From Thermoanaerobaculia bacterium (lineage in GTDB: Bacteria; Acidobacteriota; Thermoanaerobaculia; UBA5066), in NCBI GenBank assembly GCA_022071945.1, contig JAJVIN010000011.1:10921-74920 (forward strand): a DNA stretch of 64,000 nucleotides, read 5' to 3'. Position 1 is the first letter of the stretch. The number at the start of each line of letters is the position of its first letter. The translations under genes and the position numbers were made by a program. This document shows, piece by piece, positions 24,167 through 32,306 of this stretch. The notes beneath the pieces are model-generated. The model saw only the letters and a list, made by a program, of their open reading frames with translations, ran no database searches and was not told the DNA's origin.

Positions 24167-26835
24167 CTCGTCCCCTCCTCGGCTTCCAGAAGGCGTTCGA
24201 CGGCCATCGTCACGATTCCCAGGACGAGGGCCATGACACCGAGATCGAACAGCATCGGCGTGCCAACGGGCCCGAGCCAGAGCGGGAAGAGGAACCCATG
24301 CCCCCAGAGCACGCCGAGGAGGCCAGCCAGGATGACGAGCCCGAGGCCGCTGGCGGCCCACGCAAGAGGCGAGAGGGCGAGCACCCTTCGCGCGGCGGCT
24401 CCTCCTCGGGCCCCGGCCACGAGAATGACGGCCGCCCCGGCACAGAGCCCGCCCGCGAAGCCCCCTCCGGGGGCGTTGTGTCCGCGCCACCAGAAGAAGA
24501 GGCCGAGGAGGATGGCGAGCGGCAGGATGACGCGGCTCGCCGCCGAGAGGATCGGAGACCGCGCAAGCGGCTCTCCCGGCCGCGCCGCCGGCAGCACGAG
24601 CGCCGTGACGCCGATCGCGGCGAGCATCAAGACCGTGATCTCCCCCATCGTGTCCAGAGCCCGGATATCGACGAGGATGACGTTCACGGCATTGGCCCCC
24701 CGTCCTCTCTCCCAGGCAGCCTCGATCAAGGGCCCGCCGATGTGGGGCGAGATCTGATAGCCCTGCGCCGCCAGAACCAGGAGCGTCGCGGCGATCCCAG
24801 CCAAAAGAGCGGCCACGAGGTTCGAGAACCGGCGCGGCCCCGGCCCTTCCAGAGCGGTACTCGGAAGGTGGCGAAACGCCAGAACGAAAAGGACCACCGT
24901 CAGCGTCTCGACGAGGACCTGCGTGAGGGCGAGGTCCGGGGCGCCAAGGCCCAGAAAGATCAGAGAGATCCCGTAACCGACGGCTCCGAGGCCGGCCACC
25001 GCCGCGAGCCTCCTCCGCGCGGTGGCCGCCACAAGGGACCCCACGATGAGCATCAAGCCCAGCGGTCCCATCCAGAGCGGTATCCCGCCGAAGGTCGATG
25101 GGACCGCGATCCGGGCCAGGCCTGGCAACGCGAGGGCGCAGGCTCCCAGAAGCGCGACCGCCAGATATCCCCTCAAGTCGCCGTGCTGCATCACGTGAAC
25201 CGAGGCCCGCCCGGCGGCGATGAGGCCCTTCATCATCCCGTTCCATGCTTGGAGGGACACGTCCGCGGCCGAGGACGGGAGAAGGGCGGCGAGCTTGTCG
25301 CGCGCGGCGGCGGCCAGGAGTCCCGCGCTCAGAATCGCGCCCGCCACCGCGGCCTTGGCCAATCCGCCCGGGAGGGGCGACAGCCCCGCGTCGACCGCCG
25401 CACCCGCAAGATCCGAGGCCGCCCTCTGGGCCAGCGGCGACAGGAGCCAGGCCCCCGCAATGCCGAGCACGAGACCGGACACGGACAGAAAGAGGGTCGG
25501 GATCAGGATTCCCGGGCCCGACTCGTGAGGATGCAGCGACGCGTCGCGGGACCGCCCCCAAAACGGCCGGATGCCCGTCCAGAAAGCGACGGCGACCAGA
25601 GCCACCGCGGAGAGCAGCAAGACCGCGCTCGCAACAAAGCCGGCTCCCGACCCGGCGAGCTTGACCTGCTCCTTGGCCACGAATCCCGCAAACGGAGGCA
25701 ACCCCATCATCGACCCGGCGCCCAGAAGGGCCGCGGCGGCCGTCCAGGGCATCAGCCGGCGCAGTCCGCCGAGCCGGGTGAGACTCCGCGTCCCCGTGCC
25801 GTGATCGACCGAGCCCACGACGAGGAAGAGGGTGCCCTTGTACCCGGCGTGAGCGATCAGGAGCACCACCAGGGCCAGAGCCGCTTCCGCGCCATCGAGG
25901 GCGAGAAGCGTCGCCAGCGTGCCGAGAGCCAGAACCGTGCTCCAGGCGAGAAGCTGCTTGAGGTCGTCAACGGACGGCAGACGGCGGCACGCCGTGATGA
26001 CGGTCAGCGCCGCAAGTGTTCCAAGGAGCCCTTCCCAGAGGGCCGTGCCACCAAAGGCTGGATGGACGCGGGCGAGGAGGAAGATCCCGGCCTTCACCAT
26101 CGTCGCCGCGTGGAGGTAAGCGGAGACAGGAGACGGCGCCGCCATCGCCCCCGGCAACCAGAAGTGGAACGGGAAGAGGGCGCTCTTCGTCGCGGCGCCC
26201 AGGACGATGCAGACGAGGGCGGGAACGAACAGGGGCGACTCGAGGAGCAGTCCCCTTCCGGACGCAAGTCCGGACAGCCGGGCCGTCCCCGTCGCGGCCT
26301 CGGTCAGGACGAGCCCGGCGAGAAGAGAAAGCCCTCCGAGACCCGTCACCAGAAGGGCCGTCGTGGCCGCCTTCAGCGACTCCGCCGTGCGCGTGTGCAT
26401 CACGAGCAGATAGCTGCAGACGCTTGTCATCTCCCACGCCACGAAGACGAGCCAGACGTCATCCGCCAGCGCGAGCAGTTGCATCGCGGAGGCGAAGATC
26501 AGAAGTGTCGAGAGGAGCCGTCCTAGACCTCTGTCCTCGTGCAGGTAGCTCCCGCAGTAGACGGCGACCGCGGCGCCGATGAGCCCGACGAGGAGAGCGA
26601 GGATGAGGCCGAGGGCATCGGCCCTCAGGCACAGATCCGGTCCGAGGGGAGTGGCCCAGCTGACATGGAGCGACACCGGAGAGGCGAGCGCGGCGGGGAC
26701 GAGCCCGAAAGCCGCGGCCGCCGATCCGCCGAGCGCGAGCGCGGCGATCACGGGCGCTCCCCTCGCCCGGGTAGAGGCCACGAGCAGGGCGCCGAGAACT
26801 GGCAGGCCGATGACGGTGAGAAGGAGGATCTGCAT
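24163..26835 (-). CDS. mrpA: Mrp antiporter fused subunit AB
   Basis: An 890-residue protein. The first ~500 residues are a NuoL-like channel: FVAWEMTSVCSYLLV with the helix-5 Glu, ATKSALFPFHFWLPGAMAAPSPVSAYLHAATMVKAG (channel Lys and His region) and HAGYKGTLF. The C-terminal third carries the MrpA DUF4040 part (LVGSLVAATARRRLAAVA, GAPDLALTQVLVETLTVVLF) and an MnhB domain (NAPGGGFAGGLCAGAA), so MrpB is fused in, as in group 2 operons. It drives Na+ or K+ export with proton uptake. First gene of mrpAB-C-D-E-F-G; no strong ribosome binding site is seen. Confidence 0.94.
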   Translation of the reverse strand: MQILLLTVIGLPVLGALLVASTRARGAPVIAALALGGSAAAAFGLVPAALASPVSLHVSWATPLGPDLCLRADALGLILALLVGLIGAAVAVYCGSYLHEDRGLGRLLSTLLIFASAMQLLALADDVWLVFVAWEMTSVCSYLLVMHTRTAESLKAATTALLVTGLGGLSLLAGLVLTEAATGTARLSGLASGRGLLLESPLFVPALVCIVLGAATKSALFPFHFWLPGAMAAPSPVSAYLHAATMVKAGIFLLARVHPAFGGTALWEGLLGTLAALTVITACRRLPSVDDLKQLLAWSTVLALGTLATLLALDGAEAALALVVLLIAHAGYKGTLFLVVGSVDHGTGTRSLTRLGGLRRLMPWTAAAALLGAGSMMGLPPFAGFVAKEQVKLAGSGAGFVASAVLLLSAVALVAVAFWTGIRPFWGRSRDASLHPHESGPGILIPTLFLSVSGLVLGIAGAWLLSPLAQRAASDLAGAAVDAGLSPLPGGLAKAAVAGAILSAGLLAAAARDKLAALLPSSAADVSLQAWNGMMKGLIAAGRASVHVMQHGDLRGYLAVALLGACALALPGLARIAVPSTFGGIPLWMGPLGLMLIVGSLVAATARRRLAAVAGLGAVGYGISLIFLGLGAPDLALTQVLVETLTVVLFVLAFRHLPSTALEGPGPRRFSNLVAALLAGIAATLLVLAAQGYQISPHIGGPLIEAAWERGRGANAVNVILVDIRALDTMGEITVLMLAAIGVTALVLPAARPGEPLARSPILSAASRVILPLAILLGLFFWWRGHNAPGGGFAGGLCAGAAVILVAGARGGAAARRVLALSPLAWAASGLGLVILAGLLGVLWGHGFLFPLWLGPVGTPMLFDLGVMALVLGIVTMAVERLLEAEEGTR

Positions 26836-27023
26836 CGTCCGGGTCGCGCTCCTCGGAGCCGAGGGTAGCCTCCGTACAGCTGAGGGTCAATGAAACGGGT
26901 GTCTGATTCCAGGCTCCCCGAGGCAGGCCGTGGCCCCGCCGCTCGCGTCTGGCGGACCTCTCCACCTCGCGCTTTCGGCACGTGGAGGATCTACAGGCCG
27001 AGCCCTGCTAGGATCCCGCGATC

Positions 27024-28004
27024 ATGCCTGCCTCCAGCCTGCTCGCCCTCATCGACGACATCGCCACGGTTCTCGACGACGTCGCGATCCTGACGAAGGC
27101 CACCGCCCACAAGGCGACGGCCGTCGTGGACGACGTGGCCGTTCTCTCGAAAGTCGCCGCGAAGAAGACCGCGGGTGTCCTGGGAGACGATCTCGCGCTG
27201 AACGCCGAACAGGTGACGGGAGTCAAGGCGGACCGAGAGCTCCCGGTCGTCTGGGCCGTCTTCAAGGGCTCCCTCGTCAACAAGCTGATCCTCGTCCCGG
27301 CAGCGCTGGCGATCAGCGCCATCGCTCCCTGGGCCGTGACACCCCTTCTCATGGTGGGAGGGCTCTTTCTCTGCTTCGAGGGATTCGAGAAGATCGCGCA
27401 CAAGCTGCTCCACAAGAAGGAAGAAGGGGACGCGCATCGCGCCGAGCTGCAGGCGGCCCTCCTGGCTCCGGACCTCGACCTGGCGAAGATCGAGAAAGAG
27501 AAGATCAAGGGGGCTGTCCGGACCGACTTCATCCTCTCGGCGGAGATCATCGCGATCACCCTGGGGACGGTGGCGGCCGCTCCATTCGTGACGCGCATCG
27601 CCGTGCTCTCGGGTGTTGCCCTCCTGATGACGGTGGGTGTCTACGGGCTCGTCGGCGCCATCGTCAAGCTCGATGATCTCGGGATCTACTTGACTCGGCG
27701 TGAGGGGCCGGGGGGCTTCTCGAGAGCAACCCGCGGGCTGGGAAGCGGAATCCTGTGGGCCGCGCCCTTTCTGATGCGGCTCCTTTCGATCGCCGGAACG
27801 GCGGCCATGTTCCTGGTCGGCGGCGGGATCCTGGTCCATGGGATTCCCCCGCTCCATCACCTGACGGAAGGTCTCGTCACCAGGGGCGGTCTCGTTGCCG
27901 GTGCGGGGCCCACGCTCGTGAATGCCCTGACGGGAGTCGTCGCCGGGGGCTTGACCGTGGCGGTCATCACCCTGGGAGCCAAGCTCATCAAGAAGAAGGC
28001 CTGA
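27024..28004 (+). CDS. DUF808 inner-membrane protein (YedI-like)
   Basis: A 326-residue integral membrane protein of the YedI/DUF808 family. Diagnostic blocks are [21 protein letters not shown] at the N terminus, [16 protein letters not shown], and [20 protein letters not shown], with additional helices around [14 protein letters not shown]. Physiological function is not established for the family. It is transcribed divergently from mrpAB and convergently to the ATP-citrate lyase genes, with a strong hairpin in the 47-bp gap. Confidence 0.9.
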   Translation: MPASSLLALIDDIATVLDDVAILTKATAHKATAVVDDVAVLSKVAAKKTAGVLGDDLALNAEQVTGVKADRELPVVWAVFKGSLVNKLILVPAALAISAIAPWAVTPLLMVGGLFLCFEGFEKIAHKLLHKKEEGDAHRAELQAALLAPDLDLAKIEKEKIKGAVRTDFILSAEIIAITLGTVAAAPFVTRIAVLSGVALLMTVGVYGLVGAIVKLDDLGIYLTRREGPGGFSRATRGLGSGILWAAPFLMRLLSIAGTAAMFLVGGGILVHGIPPLHHLTEGLVTRGGLVAGAGPTLVNALTGVVAGGLTVAVITLGAKLIKKKA

Positions 28005-28009
28005 CCGGC

Positions 28010-28040
28010 CCACCTCCCGCCCGGCCGGGGCGGGAGGTGG
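28010..28040. terminator. Bidirectional hairpin between DUF808 gene and aclA
   Basis: Perfect 13-bp inverted repeat (CCACCTCCCGCCC at 28010-28022, complement at 28028-28040) with a 5-nt loop in the convergent intergenic space. No T tract follows on either strand, so it may end transcripts with help from Rho. Confidence 0.5.
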
Positions 28041-28051
28041 CAACGGGGCGT

Positions 28052-30778
28052 TCAGATGACGAAGGCCAGACGGTCCTCGGGAGTGCGGCAGTCCATGTCG
28101 AGGCCCCGGTCGCGGTGGTCCGCGATCTCGGCGGCCACGCCGATCGACCGTCCGTAGAGGAACAGAATGAAAACGAGGTCTTGGACCTGCTTGATCGTCA
28201 GCGTCCCTTCCCTGAGGTCCTTCCAGACGAGCTTGAGCGTGATGACGGCGAGAGCGGCGTCGACGTTGACGCAGAAGACGTTCTTCGTGACCCCCTCGTC
28301 GAAGAGCTCCTGCACGAGGTGGTGGTAGAAGTCGAGGAAGGCGTTGTAGATGCCGTTCTGCTCGAGCTTCGTCTTGACGTACTGCTCGCGCGGGTCGATG
28401 TTGATCTCGTTTCCCTTGAAGATCGGGTGATTCACGCAGGGGATTCGTCTCACGGCACCCGACTCGACCTCGGCGGCCGACTTCTTGTAGGCGCCGTACT
28501 GCTTGGCGGTCCGGTTCGCCATGGCCTTCAGGTCGAGACCGTGGCCGCGATCGCCTGGATCGGCGAGGGGGACGTCCTTGAACGTCTCGAGCAGGAACTC
28601 GACGGCCTCGAACCCATTCCCGCCGTGGGCCCGGCCCGTGTGGGAGAGACAGCCGACGTAGGCCATGGAAATGTCGTTCCGCGCGCTGACGGAGCCCTTG
28701 GCACCCTTGGCCGAGATCGTTCCCGGACCGTTCGTTAGGGTCAGGCCGATCAGCGTCCGGAACTCCATCAGCTCCGAGTCAGCCGGATTCCGGCCGAAGA
28801 GGACCTTGAACGCGTTCTCGGTGAAGCTCGCATTGATGTTGGCGATCCGCTTGTCGATCAGGTGCTTCCAGTGCTTGTTGCCCCGGCGGTCGATGACCGA
28901 GTAGGCGACGATGCGCGACAGGATGTAGAAATACGTGACCGCGTCTTCCACGACGTGCCGGCTGATCCTCTTCTCGAGCATGGGTTTCCACAGGATGCAG
29001 ACGGCGATCGTCGCCAGGAGGAACTCATAGGTGTCGCGGATCTCCTTTCCGCTCTTTTCGGCGAGCTGGATGATGTGCTGGCAGACCGAGAGGGCCAGGC
29101 ATCGCTTCTCGCTCTTCTTGATCTCGGAGAGGAGCAGGTTGGAAACGTCGGACTTCCGGGATTCCTCGGAGGTCAACAGATGCTCGATGACGTACTCGTC
29201 CATTCCGGCCGGGTACTCGCGCGTCTTCTCGTCGACACCGAACTCGCGGATGAGGTCGATGATGAACCGGGCCTGACGCCGGGACTTCTCCAGGAGGTCC
29301 TTGTTGCCGACCAGGGCGATCTGCGAGGCGATGTACGCGTTCGGCGTACAGCCGTTCGCCTTCCCGATGTCGATCAGGTCGAGGCGGCTCTCGTCGATCT
29401 TCATGAAGAGGTTGAGGATCAGGTTGACCGTCGGGATGTCGGCCTTCTCGGGCATCACCTTCGCCAGGGAGAAGAAGATGTTCTCCTCCATGGTGTAGTT
29501 GCACAGGTCGAGGATGGTCCGGCCGTGCAGCTCGGCGACCTGGGTCTTCGGGTTCATCCGGGACGCCCCGGACTTGTCGCTCATGTTCTGGCGCAGGTAG
29601 TGGGCTCCCACCTGCTTGTTGATCTCGGTGATCTGCTTGTCGTAGGGGGCAAGCGCCTTGACGACCGGAACGGCCACGCTCGGCGGCGGCGTCACGAAGT
29701 TGTCCGAGAGCCAGAGCTTGAGGGAGAGGTCGCCCCTCGCCTCGAAGTCGGGGCTCTCGTCGATCTTCTCGAAGACGGCCTTGACGGCATCCGGGATGTA
29801 CTGGATCGATGGAACCCTCACTCCGCGCTTGGAGACGAGGCGCTTCTTCGGGTCGAAGACCGGCACGCCGAAGTAGTCGTCGAACCAGCGTTCCTTCGCT
29901 TCCGCGTCGTCGCCCGAGCCCGCGAGCGCACCCGCGTGGCCGCACGAGCGGGTGATGTCCTTCTTCCAGCGCCCCGTCACGCAGCAGATGATGGGCTTCG
30001 TGAAGCCGAACCGGCGTTCCTGGATGCAATCGAGGGCGAGCCGCTCGTAGTACCCGCCAGGCTCGACATAGAGAACGACGGCCTTCGTCCGCGGATCGTT
30101 CTGGGCCGCGTAGAGGAACTCGGGCAGCGCGAAATGGATGTAGAGGTCCTTGCCCGAGCTGACGGCCGTGGAGACCCCGAAGCCCGCGATGCGCAGGTAC
30201 TCGGCCATCGTGGTCGTGAAGTTCCCGGAGTTGGAGTGGATCGCGATCGAGCCCTTGCGAAGGGTCTCCTCGGGCCTGTCCCCACCGAGACTCCCGCCGA
30301 CCCGGACGTGATCCCAGACGTTCGCGACGCCGAGGCAGTTCGCTCCGATGACGTCCACGCCGGCTTCCTGGCACATGGCCCGGACGTTTCTCGAGTCGTG
30401 AGCCGGGACCTTCTCGGTGACGATCACGATCCGCTTGAGGGCCTCGTTGTAGTTGAGGAGCTCCGCCACGGCCTGCGAGACGCCGAGGGGCGGGAGGTAG
30501 ACGACGCCCATGTCGAACTGGTGACCGTGGTCGAGCACCTCGCGAATGCTGCGGTAAACCGGGATGTCGCCGATGGCGGTCTCGAGAACGCCCCGGCGTC
30601 CGTACTGGACGCCCGCGACGACGTTGCCGCCGCTGTACTCGTGGGAGACCGGAGTGACCTTTCGGCTCTCGCCTCCCAGGATGTTGATGACGCAGGCCCT
30701 GGATTCCTTGGTGACGAGTTCTTCCAGCGAGTGGATGCCGACGAAGTAGGGAAACGGACGTGTCTTCTGCGATCTCAT
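28052..30778 (-). CDS. aclA: ATP-citrate lyase large subunit, enlarged form
   Basis: Forms acetyl-CoA and oxaloacetate from citrate, CoA and ATP with the small subunit. The 908 residues begin with a succinyl-CoA-synthetase-alpha-like CoA-binding part whose phosphohistidine is H281 (SCGHAGALAG). The citrate-synthase-like module is C-terminal: LTNGPGTISAKGA, H718 in GRAHGGNG, H784 in VNHPIF and D840 in NVDAALAV, then LYGRSIGVAAEIADHRDRG. The equivalent part of human ACLY and Chlorobium AclA is about 610 residues; here about 270 extra, mainly helical residues lie between the modules (roughly 345-665). Gap to aclB is 4 bp. Confidence 0.85.
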   Translation of the reverse strand: MRSQKTRPFPYFVGIHSLEELVTKESRACVINILGGESRKVTPVSHEYSGGNVVAGVQYGRRGVLETAIGDIPVYRSIREVLDHGHQFDMGVVYLPPLGVSQAVAELLNYNEALKRIVIVTEKVPAHDSRNVRAMCQEAGVDVIGANCLGVANVWDHVRVGGSLGGDRPEETLRKGSIAIHSNSGNFTTTMAEYLRIAGFGVSTAVSSGKDLYIHFALPEFLYAAQNDPRTKAVVLYVEPGGYYERLALDCIQERRFGFTKPIICCVTGRWKKDITRSCGHAGALAGSGDDAEAKERWFDDYFGVPVFDPKKRLVSKRGVRVPSIQYIPDAVKAVFEKIDESPDFEARGDLSLKLWLSDNFVTPPPSVAVPVVKALAPYDKQITEINKQVGAHYLRQNMSDKSGASRMNPKTQVAELHGRTILDLCNYTMEENIFFSLAKVMPEKADIPTVNLILNLFMKIDESRLDLIDIGKANGCTPNAYIASQIALVGNKDLLEKSRRQARFIIDLIREFGVDEKTREYPAGMDEYVIEHLLTSEESRKSDVSNLLLSEIKKSEKRCLALSVCQHIIQLAEKSGKEIRDTYEFLLATIAVCILWKPMLEKRISRHVVEDAVTYFYILSRIVAYSVIDRRGNKHWKHLIDKRIANINASFTENAFKVLFGRNPADSELMEFRTLIGLTLTNGPGTISAKGAKGSVSARNDISMAYVGCLSHTGRAHGGNGFEAVEFLLETFKDVPLADPGDRGHGLDLKAMANRTAKQYGAYKKSAAEVESGAVRRIPCVNHPIFKGNEINIDPREQYVKTKLEQNGIYNAFLDFYHHLVQELFDEGVTKNVFCVNVDAALAVITLKLVWKDLREGTLTIKQVQDLVFILFLYGRSIGVAAEIADHRDRGLDMDCRTPEDRLAFVI

Positions 30779-30782
30779 CGCC

Positions 30783-32066
30783 TCACCTCGCCGCCGCCGT
30801 TTCGGCTTCTCGCTGGGAGCGGTAGGCGGCCGCCCCCTCCGCGCCCCACCACTCGTCGATCTTCTTGGCGTACTCCAGAACCAAGATCATCGAGGTGTCG
30901 TGGCCGAACATCTTGTACGGGAGCCTGAGGGTGTCGAGGATGTCCTTGGCGTAGAACATCCCCTTGACGAGATTCGGTCCCCCGCGGCCGATGACGACGT
31001 ACAGGGGTTTCCAGCCCGCCTTCTGGACGTGGTCCCTCAGGGCGTCGAAGACCCCCTTGAAGGTCACGTAGATATCGGTGTTGTTGGCCTTGCCGCCGAT
31101 GATCAGGAGCACGTTGGCCTTCTCGTACCAGTGTTCGAAGACGATCCGGCCGATGTCGTACATCTTGTCGTAGGGAGGGTTGCCGCCGAAGTCGGAGGAG
31201 AAGATGGCGGAGCTCCCGAGCGTCTCCGTCGCAGCGCTGTTGGCTCCGCCGCCGAACATGAAGGGGATGATGGTTCCCTTCGGGTTCAGCTCGAGGACGT
31301 CGCTCTGGCCTTGATAGGTCCGGAGCTTGTTGATGTCGGCCTCGAACGGAGAGATCTCGGACTGGAAGATGGTGGGGGGAAGGTCGATCCGCTTCCAGCC
31401 CGGATTGTCCTGGTCGAAGGCAGCCTTCAGATCGCACGCGATCGGCGTCAGCTTGTTGCCGTCGCGGACCATCCGGATCGGGTTGATCTCGATCGTCGTC
31501 AGGCCGTAATCGTCGTAGAGGTCCCACAGCTTCGGGAGGTGCTGGACGAGGGGCGAGATGAACTCCTCCGGACAGCCCGTGTCCGTGAGGGCGTTGGTGA
31601 TCTCGAAGGAGTTGATCCCGATGAAGGGGTCGATCTCGACGATGGCCTTTTTCCCCGCGGGCAGCGCCTCGATGTCGACACCTCCCCACGGGGTGATGGT
31701 GAAGACGGGGCAGCGGTGGAGGGTCGAGGTGGTGATCGAAAAGTAGACCTCGATCTCGGAGGGGATGAAGGCCTCGAAGGTGACGCCGTTGGCCATCACG
31801 GTCTTCGACCCGTACTTGTGCGTGGCGAAGTAGAGGTCTTTCTTGGCTTGCAGCGCGTCGAAGAGGTTGTCGACGACGCGGATCAGGCCAGCCTTGCCCT
31901 TCTTGCCGACGCCGCCCGAGAAGACGGGCTTGACGACGGCCTTGCCGTACTTGTCGAGAAACCGCTGGATCTCGTCGTTCGTCGCGGAGCCCGTAAGGAA
32001 GTCCGCGACGGGGAATTCAACCAGGGACAGGAGCTTTGCTCCGTACCGGAGCCCGGTCAATTGCAT
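30783..32066 (-). CDS. aclB: ATP-citrate lyase small subunit (ATP-grasp, citrate-binding)
   Basis: A 427-residue protein matching the N-terminal part of animal ACLY and Chlorobium AclB. The ATP-grasp part has VVKPVFSGGVGKKGKAGLI and TIEINPIRMV, a metal/nucleotide-binding strand; the citrate-binding part has LELNPKGTIIPFMFGGGANSA and LLIIGGKANNTDIYVTF. It phosphorylates citrate and hands it to the large subunit as citryl-CoA. AclB is first in the operon. With aclA it suggests export of acetyl units from citrate or a reversed TCA cycle; the other key enzymes of that cycle are not in the window. Confidence 0.88.
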   Translation of the reverse strand: MQLTGLRYGAKLLSLVEFPVADFLTGSATNDEIQRFLDKYGKAVVKPVFSGGVGKKGKAGLIRVVDNLFDALQAKKDLYFATHKYGSKTVMANGVTFEAFIPSEIEVYFSITTSTLHRCPVFTITPWGGVDIEALPAGKKAIVEIDPFIGINSFEITNALTDTGCPEEFISPLVQHLPKLWDLYDDYGLTTIEINPIRMVRDGNKLTPIACDLKAAFDQDNPGWKRIDLPPTIFQSEISPFEADINKLRTYQGQSDVLELNPKGTIIPFMFGGGANSAATETLGSSAIFSSDFGGNPPYDKMYDIGRIVFEHWYEKANVLLIIGGKANNTDIYVTFKGVFDALRDHVQKAGWKPLYVVIGRGGPNLVKGMFYAKDILDTLRLPYKMFGHDTSMILVLEYAKKIDEWWGAEGAAAYRSQREAETAAAR

Positions 32067-32306
32067 GATTTGCCTCGTTGGTGTTGAGGGATTGGGCGGT
32101 GGGAGGGACGGGGTGCGTAGATCACACCAAGCCCTATTCTGGCCTTACCCCGGCTCCGGGTCCAGGGATCAAGAGACTCCCCCGCGGAAACGAAAGTTCT
32201 GCTGAAATCCCTCACATCAGTGATTCACATCAATATTTGAACGACCCAGTACGCCGAAGGTTCGTATAGGATAAAATTAGAAGTTTCACTCTTGGAGGAA
32301 GCACAA
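32067..32306. promoter_or_regulatory. Divergent regulatory gap between aclB and the surface-protein gene
   Basis: Gene-free 240 bp holding both promoters. On the plus strand, 32231-32280 is unusually AT-rich with TTGAAC (32237-32242) and a TATAGGATAAAAT segment (32265-32277); spacing is not ideal, so exact promoter elements are uncertain. GGAGGA at 32294-32299 is a strong ribosome binding site for ATG 32307. I see no riboswitch-like structure. Confidence 0.4.

Noticed and set aside
24115-26526. 803-residue plus-strand frame opposite mrpAB
   Set aside because: Low-complexity Arg/Gly/Glu composition typical of a shadow, while the opposite strand encodes clear Mrp subunits.
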